DNA of 22,568 nucleotides. Source: a virus. Position 1 is the first letter of the stretch, and the number at the start of each line of letters is the position of its first letter. Both the position numbers and the translations under genes were made by a program. The notes under the pieces were generated by a model. The model did no database searches. It was given only the letters and a program-made list of their open reading frames with translations, and was not told the origin of the DNA. The stretch spans positions 1 to 22,568 of IMG/VR virus record IMGVR_UViG_3300046000_008192, one strand, 5' to 3'. Positions 9,005 to 16,893 of this stretch are shown here, one piece after another.

Positions 9005-9609
9005 TATTGTAATTTATATGGTAATAGATTTAATTTACTTACTCTACTCATATGACCATCTAATTCAAATACTATACTTTGTCCACGTTTAAATAATGGA
9101 GCTTCATCAAAATTATTAGCATTCATTAAATAATCATTATCATTACCAAAGTCAATTAAGTTTTCATTAACATTATGTACTTCATAATATCTTTCTCTAT
9201 CTAAAATTATATCTCCAACTTGAGGTAATACACCTATTTGTTCTAACATAACATGGACAAAGAAAAATTTAACTTGCTGACTATTATCAGGACCATATTC
9301 TTCAATCACATAAGTTTCATCACCTCTTTCAAGATAACATTTAATCATAACAGGTTCATAGTAATATTTAACTAAAGATTCACCGTATATGTTTGTTTTT
9401 GATTGAGCTGAAACCATTTTATAATAGGCTACTTGAATAGATTGTAATCTTTTATACCCTTCTGTTATAGAAGATATTTGAAGATTAACATCATCACCAG
9501 GTGCAAATGGAGTAGGACGAGCTAAACCATCAGGATTAGTAGCTGACGCTTGATAATCACCTGGGGTTGTTACATCTTGTCCTGGGGGTCTAAAAAATAC
9601 ACCTGGCAT
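9004..9609 (-). CDS. Neck / head-completion protein, T4 gp14-like
   Basis: In T4, gp14 with gp13 completes the filled head and makes the neck surface to which the tail binds. The 201-residue protein has a core comparable to gp14 as I remember it: NIYGESLVKYYYEPVMIKCYLE (73-94 region, like the IFGEDL segment of T4), then LPQVGDIILDRERYYEVHNV (128-147), and FELDGHMSRVSKLNLL near the end. The N-terminus is Pro/Gly-rich and probably extended. It lies between the gp13-like and gp15-like genes, as in T4. The leader before ATG is a run of ten A residues on the sense strand, with no Shine-Dalgarno. Identity rests on motif resemblance plus gene order. Confidence 0.75.
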   Translation of the reverse strand: MPGVFFRPPGQDVTTPGDYQASATNPDGLARPTPFAPGDDVNLQISSITEGYKRLQSIQVAYYKMVSAQSKTNIYGESLVKYYYEPVMIKCYLERGDETYVIEEYGPDNSQQVKFFFVHVMLEQIGVLPQVGDIILDRERYYEVHNVNENLIDFGNDNDYLMNANNFDEAPLFKRGQSIVFELDGHMSRVSKLNLLPYKLQ

Positions 9610-9618
9610 GCTTTTTTT

Positions 9619-11154
9619 TTACATTATATAAATTGGTGAAATAAATGGAATTTTATTTAAAGCATCTTGTTCAGATTGAGCTTCTAAAGCTTTTCTTTCA
9701 AGTTGTTTTTGTGTAGAAACTGAGTCAAGTATTTCTCTTAATTGAGTTAACAATTGTTCTTTTTCAGTTCTAGCGTCTGATGTTAAATCTGTAGAAGACA
9801 TAGCTCCTACACCAGGTAATGTTGCTGATGGATATTTTCCTCTAATGTATCCTAATGTTTCTTTACATAAAGATAAAGTATATCTCATAACCCAACTCTT
9901 ACCTACAGAATTAATATTAGAATATATAGGATTAGAATATGGTACTCGCATCATATCTGTAATTATTGGTGGTTCAGTAGCTGAACCTGATGGATTTCCT
10001 TCTGTTATTTTAAATACTTCTGAAAGTTTTCTATATTCAAATCTTAATATACCAGCACCACCAGTACCATCACCATCTCCACCATAAGGAATTGGGAAAA
10101 TAGTTAGTTGGTTATTAACTATATTAAATGTATAATCATTTGTTCTAACTTCACGTGACATTTCAATTTCTTGAATACGTTGTATATCAAAATAAATTGG
10201 CCACATCATAAAATTTGAACCAGGATAAGCGGCATTTAAACCAATACTATCAGCATATCCAGGTACACCTCCTAATCCTAAATAAGGATCATAATATTGA
10301 GTTATTGGTGGAGGTGGTTCATAAAAAACACGAGTAATTTCAATACCATCATATGGGCTAATACTAGCACTGGCTTGAGCCCAAGCATTCATGTCATAAA
10401 CTTGTTGATTATTTTTTAAATGGAGTTTTCCTTTATATATCGGGATAGCGCCCATATTACTTTGTTGTCCATATGATTCAGCAACTTTAACTAGTCCTGT
10501 AACTAAACCCGGTTTAATTAGCTTATTCGTTAAATTATATGCCGATTTGAACTTAATATAATTTACAGTTTGATTTTTACCACCAAGTGTTGTATCTGTT
10601 ACAAAGAAATTTATTAAAGATCCACTAATATATGTATATTGATTTAATACTTTACCACAATTTTGAATAGAAAAAGCATAAGCCATTAATGGATCAGCCA
10701 TAGACATTGATGGTAAATAACTACCTGATATTTTATATACTAATCCATCAACTATTGATTGGGATAAGGCACCATCACTATTAACTTCAGACCATGTAGC
10801 TACAGAAGCTGATGAAAATCTTACAGAAGCTGTAAAATAAGTTATATTATATTCACATAAAAAAGTATCAGTTTGAGCTCCTTCTAAAGATAAATAATTG
10901 GATTGAATTTTATATTGATAAACTTCATTGCCATAAGTTGTTACTGCTTCTTCATAAGCAGCGTATATTTGAAAATCGCATAACTCAACATCAACCGTAC
11001 CAAAACCTAAACGACGAGTTACAAAAAAACATGCTCTTTGAGCATCATTTTGAAATGAAGGATCCTGATCGTAATAACCAAAAGGTGTATTACCTGGTAC
11101 TGGAGATAAATCAGCTGTTGAGACTGCGTATGTATAAGTTCCTGAAGTAGCCAT
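9619..11154 (-). CDS. Probable neck protein, T4 gp13-like (511 aa)
   Basis: The assignment rests mainly on position: it follows the capsid/PhoH block and directly precedes gp14- and gp15-like genes. The protein contains PIYFDIQRIQEIEMSREVRT and FRYRKL-type segments typical of phage neck proteins, and a C-terminal helical stretch (about 465-500) rich in Glu, Lys and Gln. At 511 residues it is much longer than T4 gp13 (about 309). Part of the extra length is an N-terminal region (about 85-150) whose motif SASVATW...SQSIVD (115-136) is shared with the capsid protein encoded at 11932-13578. The start ATG lies 20 bases after the PhoH stop, with an ATATTTAT motif between. If it is not gp13, it is still a head-tail connector or other virion protein by context. 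Confidence 0.6.
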   Translation of the reverse strand: MATSGTYTYAVSTADLSPVPGNTPFGYYDQDPSFQNDAQRACFFVTRRLGFGTVDVELCDFQIYAAYEEAVTTYGNEVYQYKIQSNYLSLEGAQTDTFLCEYNITYFTASVRFSSASVATWSEVNSDGALSQSIVDGLVYKISGSYLPSMSMADPLMAYAFSIQNCGKVLNQYTYISGSLINFFVTDTTLGGKNQTVNYIKFKSAYNLTNKLIKPGLVTGLVKVAESYGQQSNMGAIPIYKGKLHLKNNQQVYDMNAWAQASASISPYDGIEITRVFYEPPPPITQYYDPYLGLGGVPGYADSIGLNAAYPGSNFMMWPIYFDIQRIQEIEMSREVRTNDYTFNIVNNQLTIFPIPYGGDGDGTGGAGILRFEYRKLSEVFKITEGNPSGSATEPPIITDMMRVPYSNPIYSNINSVGKSWVMRYTLSLCKETLGYIRGKYPSATLPGVGAMSSTDLTSDARTEKEQLLTQLREILDSVSTQKQLERKALEAQSEQDALNKIPFISPIYIM

Positions 11155-11164
11155 ACTATTTTGT

Positions 11165-11172
11165 ATAAATAT
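11165..11172 (-). promoter_or_regulatory. ATATTTAT motif before gp13-like gene
   Basis: The sense strand reads CCATATTTATACAAAATAGT and then ATG (11154). The motif sits in the short gap after the PhoH stop codon and could drive the neck and fibre genes separately from PhoH. It is one of seven copies. Confidence 0.35.
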
Positions 11173-11174
11173 GG

Positions 11175-11849
11175 CTAGTTTCTAAGTTGTTTATATATTT
11201 CTAATATTGGTTCAACAATTGGATGTCTATGATTTGTTTTTAAATGAATATATGATACACCTTCAATAGAATGAGCAATAGCTTTTGTTAGAAAAAACAA
11301 TCCACTATCTTTTTTATCTCTTAAATCTATTTGACCAGTGTCACCCACAATAGCCATTTTTGATCCTTCACACAAACGAGTTATAGCTAATTCCATTTGT
11401 GTATCAGTAATATTTTGAGCTTCATCTAGAATTATAAAAGCATTTGAAAAGTTTCTGCCTCTCATAAAAGCAAAAGGTATAATTTCAATTCTTCCTTCAG
11501 CGAATTCTTTATCAATTTTTTCTTTATTGTATAATCTATACATGTTATCATATATAGGTGCTATAAATGGATCTAATTTATCCTTTAAACCACCTGGAAG
11601 AAATCCTATTTCTTCTTTAGCAGTAACTACAGGTCTAGCTACAATAATTTTTTCAACTTCTCTATTAAATAATAAATCTAAACCAGCTTGACAAGCGGCT
11701 AAAGTTTTACCAGATCCAGCTAAACCAGTTATTACAGTAATAGTATTACTTAAAATTAAAGATTTAGCTTTTTTTTGCTCTTCATTCAGACTAAAATGAA
11801 ATCGAATTGGATTTTTAGGTCTGCGCTTTTCTTTGAAAACATCTTCCAT
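11175..11849 (-). CDS. phoH: PhoH-like P-loop ATPase
   Basis: The 224-residue protein has the whole PhoH core: Walker A GLAGSGKT (42-49), ARPVV (71-75), EIGFLPGG (80-87), Walker B FIILDEAQN (138-146), GDTGQIDL (169-176) and the arginine-bearing NHRHP (206-210). The family is a nucleotide-binding helicase-like ATPase, common in marine phages. Its role in infection is unsettled; links to phosphate stress and RNA metabolism have been proposed for the host forms. It lacks the added PIN or KH-type domains found in some family members. It sits alone between the capsid terminator and the neck genes, with its own upstream ATATTTAT motif, so it may be a separate transcription unit. The start is the first ATG after the terminator. 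Confidence 0.95.
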   Translation of the reverse strand: MEDVFKEKRRPKNPIRFHFSLNEEQKKAKSLILSNTITVITGLAGSGKTLAACQAGLDLLFNREVEKIIVARPVVTAKEEIGFLPGGLKDKLDPFIAPIYDNMYRLYNKEKIDKEFAEGRIEIIPFAFMRGRNFSNAFIILDEAQNITDTQMELAITRLCEGSKMAIVGDTGQIDLRDKKDSGLFFLTKAIAHSIEGVSYIHLKTNHRHPIVEPILEIYKQLRN

Positions 11850-11865
11850 AACAGTATATTCTATT

Positions 11866-11873
11866 ATAAATAT
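11866..11873 (-). promoter_or_regulatory. ATATTTAT motif before phoH
   Basis: The sense strand reads TTATATTTATAATAGAATAT, ending about 13 bases ahead of the phoH ATG (11849). It immediately follows the U-tract of the capsid terminator, which is where a restart of transcription would be expected. Confidence 0.4.
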
Positions 11874-11910
11874 AAAAAAAGAAGCCCAAGCTTGCGCTTG
11901 GGCTCTTTTA
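11874..11910 (-). terminator. Rho-independent terminator after capsid gene
   Basis: On the sense strand a perfect 9-bp stem, AGCCCAAGC / GCTTGGGCT (11883-11904), closes a GCAA tetraloop (GNRA type) and is followed by TCTTTTTTT. It begins 28 bases after the capsid stop codon. It is the only strong terminator I found in the window. It should separate the scaffold/capsid transcript from phoH. Confidence 0.9.
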
Positions 11911-11931
11911 AGGAATTATGCTAGTCTCTGA

Positions 11932-13578
11932 TTAGACAATGTTTAAGTCAGAAACAAACAAGTTAGCATAGAATTCAGGACGGATCATCTTCTTAGCATA
12001 ACGAGTCATAATACCTTTGTTTGGTGTGAAGGTATCAGGATCGTACACTAATGGAGTCATGATCAATGGAACGTATGGAGCGTAAACCGCACCAGCTTCT
12101 AAGAACTGATTTCCACGGAAACCTAACAACACAACGTTTTGAGTCATGTATGGGTTTTTGTAAACTTTGTAACGGCTGTTCAAAGCACCAATTTTCTGAA
12201 CACCAAAAGCATACTTCATAGCATCAGCATCAGCAGAAGCGTCAGCAGCAAATCCTGGGATAGATTCTAAAACTGTAGCTACAGCTGGAGAACATACTAA
12301 GAAGTTAGCACCACCACGTAAAGTTCTTTGGTGGATTGTGTTAGATAATTTTTGTAATTTGATACCAATTGTTTGGAACCAAGACATTTGAGTGTAGTAA
12401 ACACCAGATGTGTTAGATGTAAATGCTGTGTTTGAAGCATTAATTTGCATACCAACTTTAGCTGACCAGAAGTCAGTTGTAGCAGCATTTTGGATCAACA
12501 TATCTAAGATTTCAAGATCAATTTCCATAGAAATATACTCACTCAAAATAGAAGTTAATTCAGCTTCAGCGTCAACATTTTGGTAAGCATTCAAATCTTG
12601 AGCAAATTCAGGTGTCCACTGAGCTTTCAACTTACGAGTTTTAGCTGAGATAGTTTCATTTCTCAACTGGATGTTGATTTGTGGAATTGGGATTTGAGTA
12701 GTATCAGAAGCATTACGAGTTAAAGCGAATGGGTTCTGATCTTCAAAATCACCACGGAAACGAATAGTATCCTGTTTGTTATACAAGAAACTAAATGAAC
12801 CAGTGTCAGATACAACGTTAGCTAAACTAGAACCAGAAATAGTAAATACTAATTGACCAGCAGAGTTTAAGAAAGTAAACTGTGGTAACAATGTATCTGG
12901 AGTGATGAAATTGGCACTACCTGTCAAAGTAAAAGCAGCTAAACCATTGTAATCAAGAACAGAAGCATCAGTAATTGAGCTAGTGTTAACAAAGATTTGA
13001 ATGATTTTGCTATCAACTACTGATTGTGAGTAGTTAGCATCAAAATCAACTTGAGCCCATGTTCCTACAGAAGCAGAAGCAGCTGAAGTTAAAGATTGAG
13101 AGAATTGGTTAACTGAGTAACCAAAACGACCAGCTCCATATAAACCACCAGTAGCTGTGTTACCGAAGTTAGCTGAAGAATCACCATAAAGAGAATCACC
13201 AGATTCAAATGGTAATTTTTTATTACCATATTGGTAATCTAAATAGAATACTAAACCAGCAGGCAATGACATTGGTTGAACGCTAACAAATTCTTTAGCG
13301 GCAATCTGACCAAATACCTTACGTACCATTGGTAAAGCGATACCAGCCCATTGAGCGCCTGTACCGTTTGTAAAGTCAGAAGTACCAACTGTTGTGTTAG
13401 TTTCAACTACTAATTGCTTAGCTTGGTTTTCCAATAAAACCGCCATATTATTGCGGTTGCTGTCTTCAAGACCTTCTAAAAGTCCTGATTTTTCCCACCT
13501 AGAGGCTAAGCGAACAGCATCAGTTTGAGCTGACTGCCAGCCAGTAGTGGATTCTAAAAGAGAGTTAATTGTGCTCAT
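11932..13578 (-). CDS. Major capsid protein, T4 gp23-like
   Basis: The 548-residue protein builds the head shell. Family features are: IALPMVRKVFGQIAAKEFVS (80-99) followed by VQPM (100-103), matching the VQPM segment of T4 gp23; a central LKAQWTPEFAQDLNAYQNVD (317-336) with EAELTSILSEYISMEIDLEI; and the C-terminal block TRYAKKMIRPEFYANLFVSD. The N-terminus has several (L/I)-x-E sites suitable for gp21-type cleavage (LLE at 6-8, 33-35 and 48-50); which one is used is not visible. Residues about 155-280 form a beta-rich segment between conserved blocks, probably an insertion, and contain a motif shared with the gp13-like neck protein. By eye the gene uses more G/C-ending codons than its neighbours, as expected for a highly expressed protein. 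It is preceded by the scaffold gene (24 bases) and followed by a terminator. The leader is A-rich with no Shine-Dalgarno. Confidence 0.93.
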   Translation of the reverse strand: MSTINSLLESTTGWQSAQTDAVRLASRWEKSGLLEGLEDSNRNNMAVLLENQAKQLVVETNTTVGTSDFTNGTGAQWAGIALPMVRKVFGQIAAKEFVSVQPMSLPAGLVFYLDYQYGNKKLPFESGDSLYGDSSANFGNTATGGLYGAGRFGYSVNQFSQSLTSAASASVGTWAQVDFDANYSQSVVDSKIIQIFVNTSSITDASVLDYNGLAAFTLTGSANFITPDTLLPQFTFLNSAGQLVFTISGSSLANVVSDTGSFSFLYNKQDTIRFRGDFEDQNPFALTRNASDTTQIPIPQINIQLRNETISAKTRKLKAQWTPEFAQDLNAYQNVDAEAELTSILSEYISMEIDLEILDMLIQNAATTDFWSAKVGMQINASNTAFTSNTSGVYYTQMSWFQTIGIKLQKLSNTIHQRTLRGGANFLVCSPAVATVLESIPGFAADASADADAMKYAFGVQKIGALNSRYKVYKNPYMTQNVVLLGFRGNQFLEAGAVYAPYVPLIMTPLVYDPDTFTPNKGIMTRYAKKMIRPEFYANLFVSDLNIV

Positions 13579-13602
13579 TTTTATTTAAGTTTGTTTTTAT
13601 GT

Positions 13603-14685
13603 TTATTTTTTAATAATACCTGCTAATTTTTGCATACGTGTTACTTGCACGTCCTCATTAACAATAGTCTTGGCAGGAGCAATACCCATTGGTTTTGAGG
13701 CAAAACCTACAGATTCTTTAATAGTTGACTTTTTAGTTTCAACCAAAGCATCTTTTAATGTTTCATAAATATTCTTAGCTTCGTTCAAGTTAGCAGCTCT
13801 ATCAAGGGCATTGATAACTTTTAACTTTTGACCTTCGCTTAAGTTTTTAGATTTGAAGATTTTGTTCATGTAAAGAAGTTTAGCGTTTAAAAGATTAACT
13901 TCGTTAAGTTCAGATTTAAGAATATTAATAGTTTTAATAGCTTCTTTTAATTCTTCTTCCATCTTTTCTTTTTCTTCATCATCTTCTTTTTTCTTAGCTT
14001 CTTCTACTTCTTCAACTTCATCTAATTCAGCTAAAATTTCTTCAAGATTGAAATCTTCTTCCATGTTTTCTTCATCTTTAGCTTCATCAGTTTTTTCCAT
14101 TTCACTCATGAATACATCACGGATAATGTTACGGAGTTCATCAACTGATATTTTGTCAGATTTTTTCATTTCTTCTATTTCAGCTTCTTCACCAGCTTCT
14201 TTACCTTTTTCATACTCATAAGCTCCCATACCTTCAGCCATATCATCTTTCTTTTCATCATCTTCATCTTCATCTTCTTTTTCTTCAGATGGTTTCTTGG
14301 CTTTTCTTTTTTCTTCTAAAGCTTCAGCTTCTAATTCAGCTAAGATTTCTTCTAAATCAGCTTCTGTGATGTCACCTTCTTCCATGTTGTCAAGGCCGTA
14401 ATCATCATCATCAGCTTCAGTAAATTCTTCATAAGCTTCATCAGTTTCTTCAACTTCATCAGTTTTCATCATTTTACCTTCTTCCTCTTTTTCGTAAGCT
14501 TCATCTTTCATCATTTCTTCTGATTCTTCAACTTCTTCTTCAATTTCTGAAAGTTTAGTTTGAATCATAGACATAATACGTGGGGCTAAAGTTTCTTCAA
14601 GAGCAAGCTTGGCATTTGCTACAGCAGTATCACGTACAGCTTTAGCATCGGCAATAGCCTGTTCAAATAATTCTTTGTTTTTCAT
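13603..14685 (-). CDS. Prohead core scaffold protein, T4 gp22-like
   Basis: Scaffold proteins fill the prohead and are degraded by the gp21 protease before DNA entry. The 360-residue product is extremely acidic (long Glu/Asp runs at 47-145 and 163-245) and predicted coiled coil. Its C-terminal third, LLNAKLLYMNKIFKSKNLSE (265-284) through AANLNEAKNIYETL (297-310), resembles the conserved end of gp22 in marine T4-like phages as I remember it. LEEILAEL occurs twice (111-118 and 214-221), indicating an internal duplication. There are many (L/I)-x-E sites, fitting cleavage to small peptides. It lies between protease and capsid genes, the T4 order 21-22-23. Confidence 0.85.
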   Translation of the reverse strand: MKNKELFEQAIADAKAVRDTAVANAKLALEETLAPRIMSMIQTKLSEIEEEVEESEEMMKDEAYEKEEEGKMMKTDEVEETDEAYEEFTEADDDDYGLDNMEEGDITEADLEEILAELEAEALEEKRKAKKPSEEKEDEDEDDEKKDDMAEGMGAYEYEKGKEAGEEAEIEEMKKSDKISVDELRNIIRDVFMSEMEKTDEAKDEENMEEDFNLEEILAELDEVEEVEEAKKKEDDEEKEKMEEELKEAIKTINILKSELNEVNLLNAKLLYMNKIFKSKNLSEGQKLKVINALDRAANLNEAKNIYETLKDALVETKKSTIKESVGFASKPMGIAPAKTIVNEDVQVTRMQKLAGIIKK

Positions 14686-14837
14686 TTAATTTTTAAAATT
14701 TTTTGGTTTTTCAATTGCTTATTAAAAAAGCAATATAGCGGATTTTACAAATCAGTCACGTGATATTAGAGATCACGTATAAAGGACGGATATAAATATA
14801 TAAGGAAATATAAAAACGCGTCCTTTAAAAAGAAACT
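14686..14837 (-). promoter_or_regulatory. Structured leader before scaffold/capsid genes
   Basis: This 152-base gap is by far the longest in the window and holds no gene that I can see. It contains three consecutive inverted repeats: a 9-bp stem at 14780-14788/14819-14827 with a 30-base loop, a 7-bp stem at 14758-14764/14772-14778 (ACGTGAT), and a 7-bp stem at 14714-14720/14728-14734 (ATTGCTT). The ATATTTAT motif lies in the loop of the first. The likely role is transcription initiation and mRNA stability or translation control for the most abundant structural proteins. That role is inferred from position. Confidence 0.5.
14792..14799 (-). promoter_or_regulatory. ATATTTAT motif in the scaffold/capsid leader
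   Basis: The sense strand reads TTATATATTTATATCC. This copy sits about 105 bases before the scaffold ATG, much farther upstream than the other six. If it is a promoter, the mRNA would carry a leader with two hairpins. Confidence 0.4.
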
Positions 14838-15470
14838 TTATTTTATACAACAAACACCAGTTTGAGAACAAATAATATCTGTAATTATTTGATTAACTCT
14901 TTGATATTTGTTGTGAGTGTTTGTATTGTTTGGATTGTATGATTCACTTAATCCAACAACATCCATAAAAGCACCTTGAGTTGATGGTGTACTAACAAAG
15001 TCCCAACATACTAACTCAAAATCATCTTGTACTTCTACTGTTCCTTCACCTAATGGTTTTACTGAACCCATACCACGAGAAGAAATACCTACAGTAATAT
15101 TATTTAAAAATAAATCACGTAAAATATTACCTGATGGTGTGGGTAAAATTTCAATACGACCCATTAAATCATCACCATCCCACCATAATTTTTTAATATT
15201 ATGACATACATTTTTTAAGTTAATAATAGATGAATCTGGATGGTCTAATTCTCCAAGTGCTCTGTTTTGAGCTATTGGACCAGAAATATATTTTTCTACT
15301 TCACGTTTTAAAACTGGTTCTGGGTATACTCTTTTATTAGCATTTAAAGAGTTAGCACGTTGAACAACTCCCTCTACAACTAAGTTTTTTGTAGGACCAA
15401 GTTTAGCCTCCATCAATGATTGAGGACTAATCTTGAAAGGTAAATATTCTATTAGTACTTGTTTTGACAT
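14838..15470 (-). CDS. Prohead core protease, T4 gp21-like
   Basis: This serine protease matures the prohead by cutting scaffold and capsid precursors, with (L/I)-x-E specificity known for T4. The 210-residue protein has the family signatures: LGELDHP with catalytic His77, GISSRGMG with the nucleophile Ser130 or Ser131, and WDFVSTPS with Asp157 as a likely third residue. The C-terminal 35 residues are Asn-rich and end in a three-cysteine tail (CSQTGVCC), which I do not recognise. Start and upstream stop overlap by one base (TAATG), so translation is probably coupled to the 418-residue gene. Position before the scaffold matches T4. Confidence 0.92.
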   Translation of the reverse strand: MSKQVLIEYLPFKISPQSLMEAKLGPTKNLVVEGVVQRANSLNANKRVYPEPVLKREVEKYISGPIAQNRALGELDHPDSSIINLKNVCHNIKKLWWDGDDLMGRIEILPTPSGNILRDLFLNNITVGISSRGMGSVKPLGEGTVEVQDDFELVCWDFVSTPSTQGAFMDVVGLSESYNPNNTNTHNKYQRVNQIITDIICSQTGVCCIK

Positions 15471-16726
15471 TAGATATCAATTGTTTGTCCAGCATTAAAA
15501 GCTTTTAATAACTCTTGTCTAGCAGATGTGCTAGACACTTTATTAATTCTATTAATTATTTCTTGATTTTGAGATGAATTAGATGTTTTAGCAGTTTTAG
15601 CTTCTTTCATCATTTTTTTAACTAAAGATTTAATTATAGCTACATTATTTTTTGTTAATTTAATTTCAGCTAAAGATGATGGCTGTTTAGTTACTCTAGG
15701 CATTCTGTATAATACAGTATCAATAGCCTTTTTCATGAATTCTTGTTGAATTGGGTATAATTCATTAGCAGGAACATTTTTAGCTTTATCTATATATTCT
15801 TCAAAATCACTAGAAGATTTATATACTTTAAAATTATTACCTGATGGAGCAAACATAAAGAATGCACTTTTCATATCACCTAAATCACCAGTATAAGATC
15901 CTACAGAATATCTTTTTAAGTTTTTTAAATTATCACCATATATTTTTTGTAAGATAACTTCTTCAGTATCAAAAGTTTTAATATCGGGTGTTGATTGTTG
16001 ATATTTCTTTGTACCATCTATAGCTTCATTCATTGAAATCATATTATCTAAAGATGGCTTTTTTTCTTCAAAATCAAGATAATGTTTGGCTTTAACTAAA
16101 TAATCTTTAGCTAAATGAATTTTTTCTTGCCACCAATCAGGAAAATCAACTTCATCTTCCATTTGGTCATATTTATCAAGCATTTTATATAATTCAACAG
16201 CATATTTAGCTATACGATATAAACTAGCTTTTAACATATCTGGTTCATCATCTTCATGACCTAAATCAATATCTTCTTTTTTAACTTTTTTTTCTTTAGT
16301 AGCTTTAGTTATTGATTCTTCTGTATCACCATCACCATCAACATCTGGAAAATCAGGCATTTTAGTCTTTTTTTCATTTAAAGATTCTTTAACTATTTTA
16401 GCTTTTGTCATCTGATTTGGAGCCATGTTATCTTTCTTTTTAACTTCTTCCATTTCAGTACTAGCTACTTCTTTTTTTCTATTAGGTTTTTTCATACCTA
16501 ACATTTCATAAGTAGCATCTTCTAATAAATGAGTATAGTAATTAGCATCAGAAAGTACATTTTTAACAGCTTTAACTAAAGCTTTTTTAACTGTTTCATT
16601 AGTTACTTCTCCACCCATCTTAACTAATTCATAGTCAAGACCTCTTTGGACTTCAAATGGGTTAGCTTTATCAATGTCAGGAATTACTGACATAAGTGAT
16701 TTAAGATATTCGTTTGTGGTAGCCAT
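15470..16726 (-). CDS. Unknown head-cluster protein with DxDGDGD motif (418 aa)
   Basis: I do not recognise a function. Residues 1-80 are a helical N-terminal domain. Residues 80-160 are charged and low-complexity and contain FPDVDGDGDTEES (126-138), an acidic loop like those that bind calcium in dockerin or thrombospondin type 3 repeats. Residues 163-225 are helical with Trp-rich DFPDWWQEK. Residues 240-345 look globular (YSVGSYTGDLGDMKSAFFMF). The C-terminus is Lys-rich, then Asn/Ser/Gln-rich. Its place between portal and protease is where T4 carries the small prohead core proteins gp67 and gp68, so a prohead-internal or virion protein is plausible. The start region is a 28-base element nearly identical to that of the portal gene. 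It is coupled to the protease by a one-base overlap. Confidence 0.8.
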   Translation of the reverse strand: MATTNEYLKSLMSVIPDIDKANPFEVQRGLDYELVKMGGEVTNETVKKALVKAVKNVLSDANYYTHLLEDATYEMLGMKKPNRKKEVASTEMEEVKKKDNMAPNQMTKAKIVKESLNEKKTKMPDFPDVDGDGDTEESITKATKEKKVKKEDIDLGHEDDEPDMLKASLYRIAKYAVELYKMLDKYDQMEDEVDFPDWWQEKIHLAKDYLVKAKHYLDFEEKKPSLDNMISMNEAIDGTKKYQQSTPDIKTFDTEEVILQKIYGDNLKNLKRYSVGSYTGDLGDMKSAFFMFAPSGNNFKVYKSSSDFEEYIDKAKNVPANELYPIQQEFMKKAIDTVLYRMPRVTKQPSSLAEIKLTKNNVAIIKSLVKKMMKEAKTAKTSNSSQNQEIINRINKVSSTSARQELLKAFNAGQTIDI

Positions 16727-16732
16727 TTATAT

Positions 16733-16740
16733 ATAAATAT
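16733..16740 (-). promoter_or_regulatory. ATATTTAT motif before 418-aa gene (part of 28-bp junction element)
   Basis: The sense strand reads AATATTTATATATAA and then ATG, so the motif ends only six bases before the start codon. It lies inside a 28-base block (16722-16749) that matches 20402-20429 at 27 positions, from the GGATAA end of the upstream gene to the ATGGC start of the next. Confidence 0.45.
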
Positions 16741-16743
16741 TAA

Positions 16744-16893
16744 TTATCCCTGCCCAACTGACAGTTTTTTATAGTTTTTACTTTGTTTTAATTTACTTGA
16801 TTTAGTTTTTGCATGGATTCCTGGTCTTCTCTTCTTTGATTTTACTTTGTAAAGTGATGAAGCTGAGAGTGTAGTTTTTTTAGCTTTTGCCAT
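16744..16893 (-). CDS. Small, highly basic protein of unknown function (49 aa)
   Basis: Read on the minus strand from ATG at 16893 to TAA at 16744: MAKAKKTTLSAS, then a Lys/Arg-rich middle (KSKKRRPGIHAKTKSSK), ending in YKKLSVGQG. It has 14 Lys and 2 Arg and no Asp or Glu. The start overlaps the 3' end of the 252-residue gene by 14 bases in another frame, a tight arrangement that supports translation. I recall similar short basic proteins beside head genes in uncultured T4-like phages, but no function. Binding to DNA or to the acidic prohead core is conceivable (inference). Its stop codon is part of the 28-base junction element. Confidence 0.75.
   Translation of the reverse strand: MAKAKKTTLSASSLYKVKSKKRRPGIHAKTKSSKLKQSKNYKKLSVGQG

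Noticed and set aside
9845-10087. Plus-strand 80-codon open frame
   Set aside because: It is antisense to the gp13-like gene, with no supporting start region or recognisable product.
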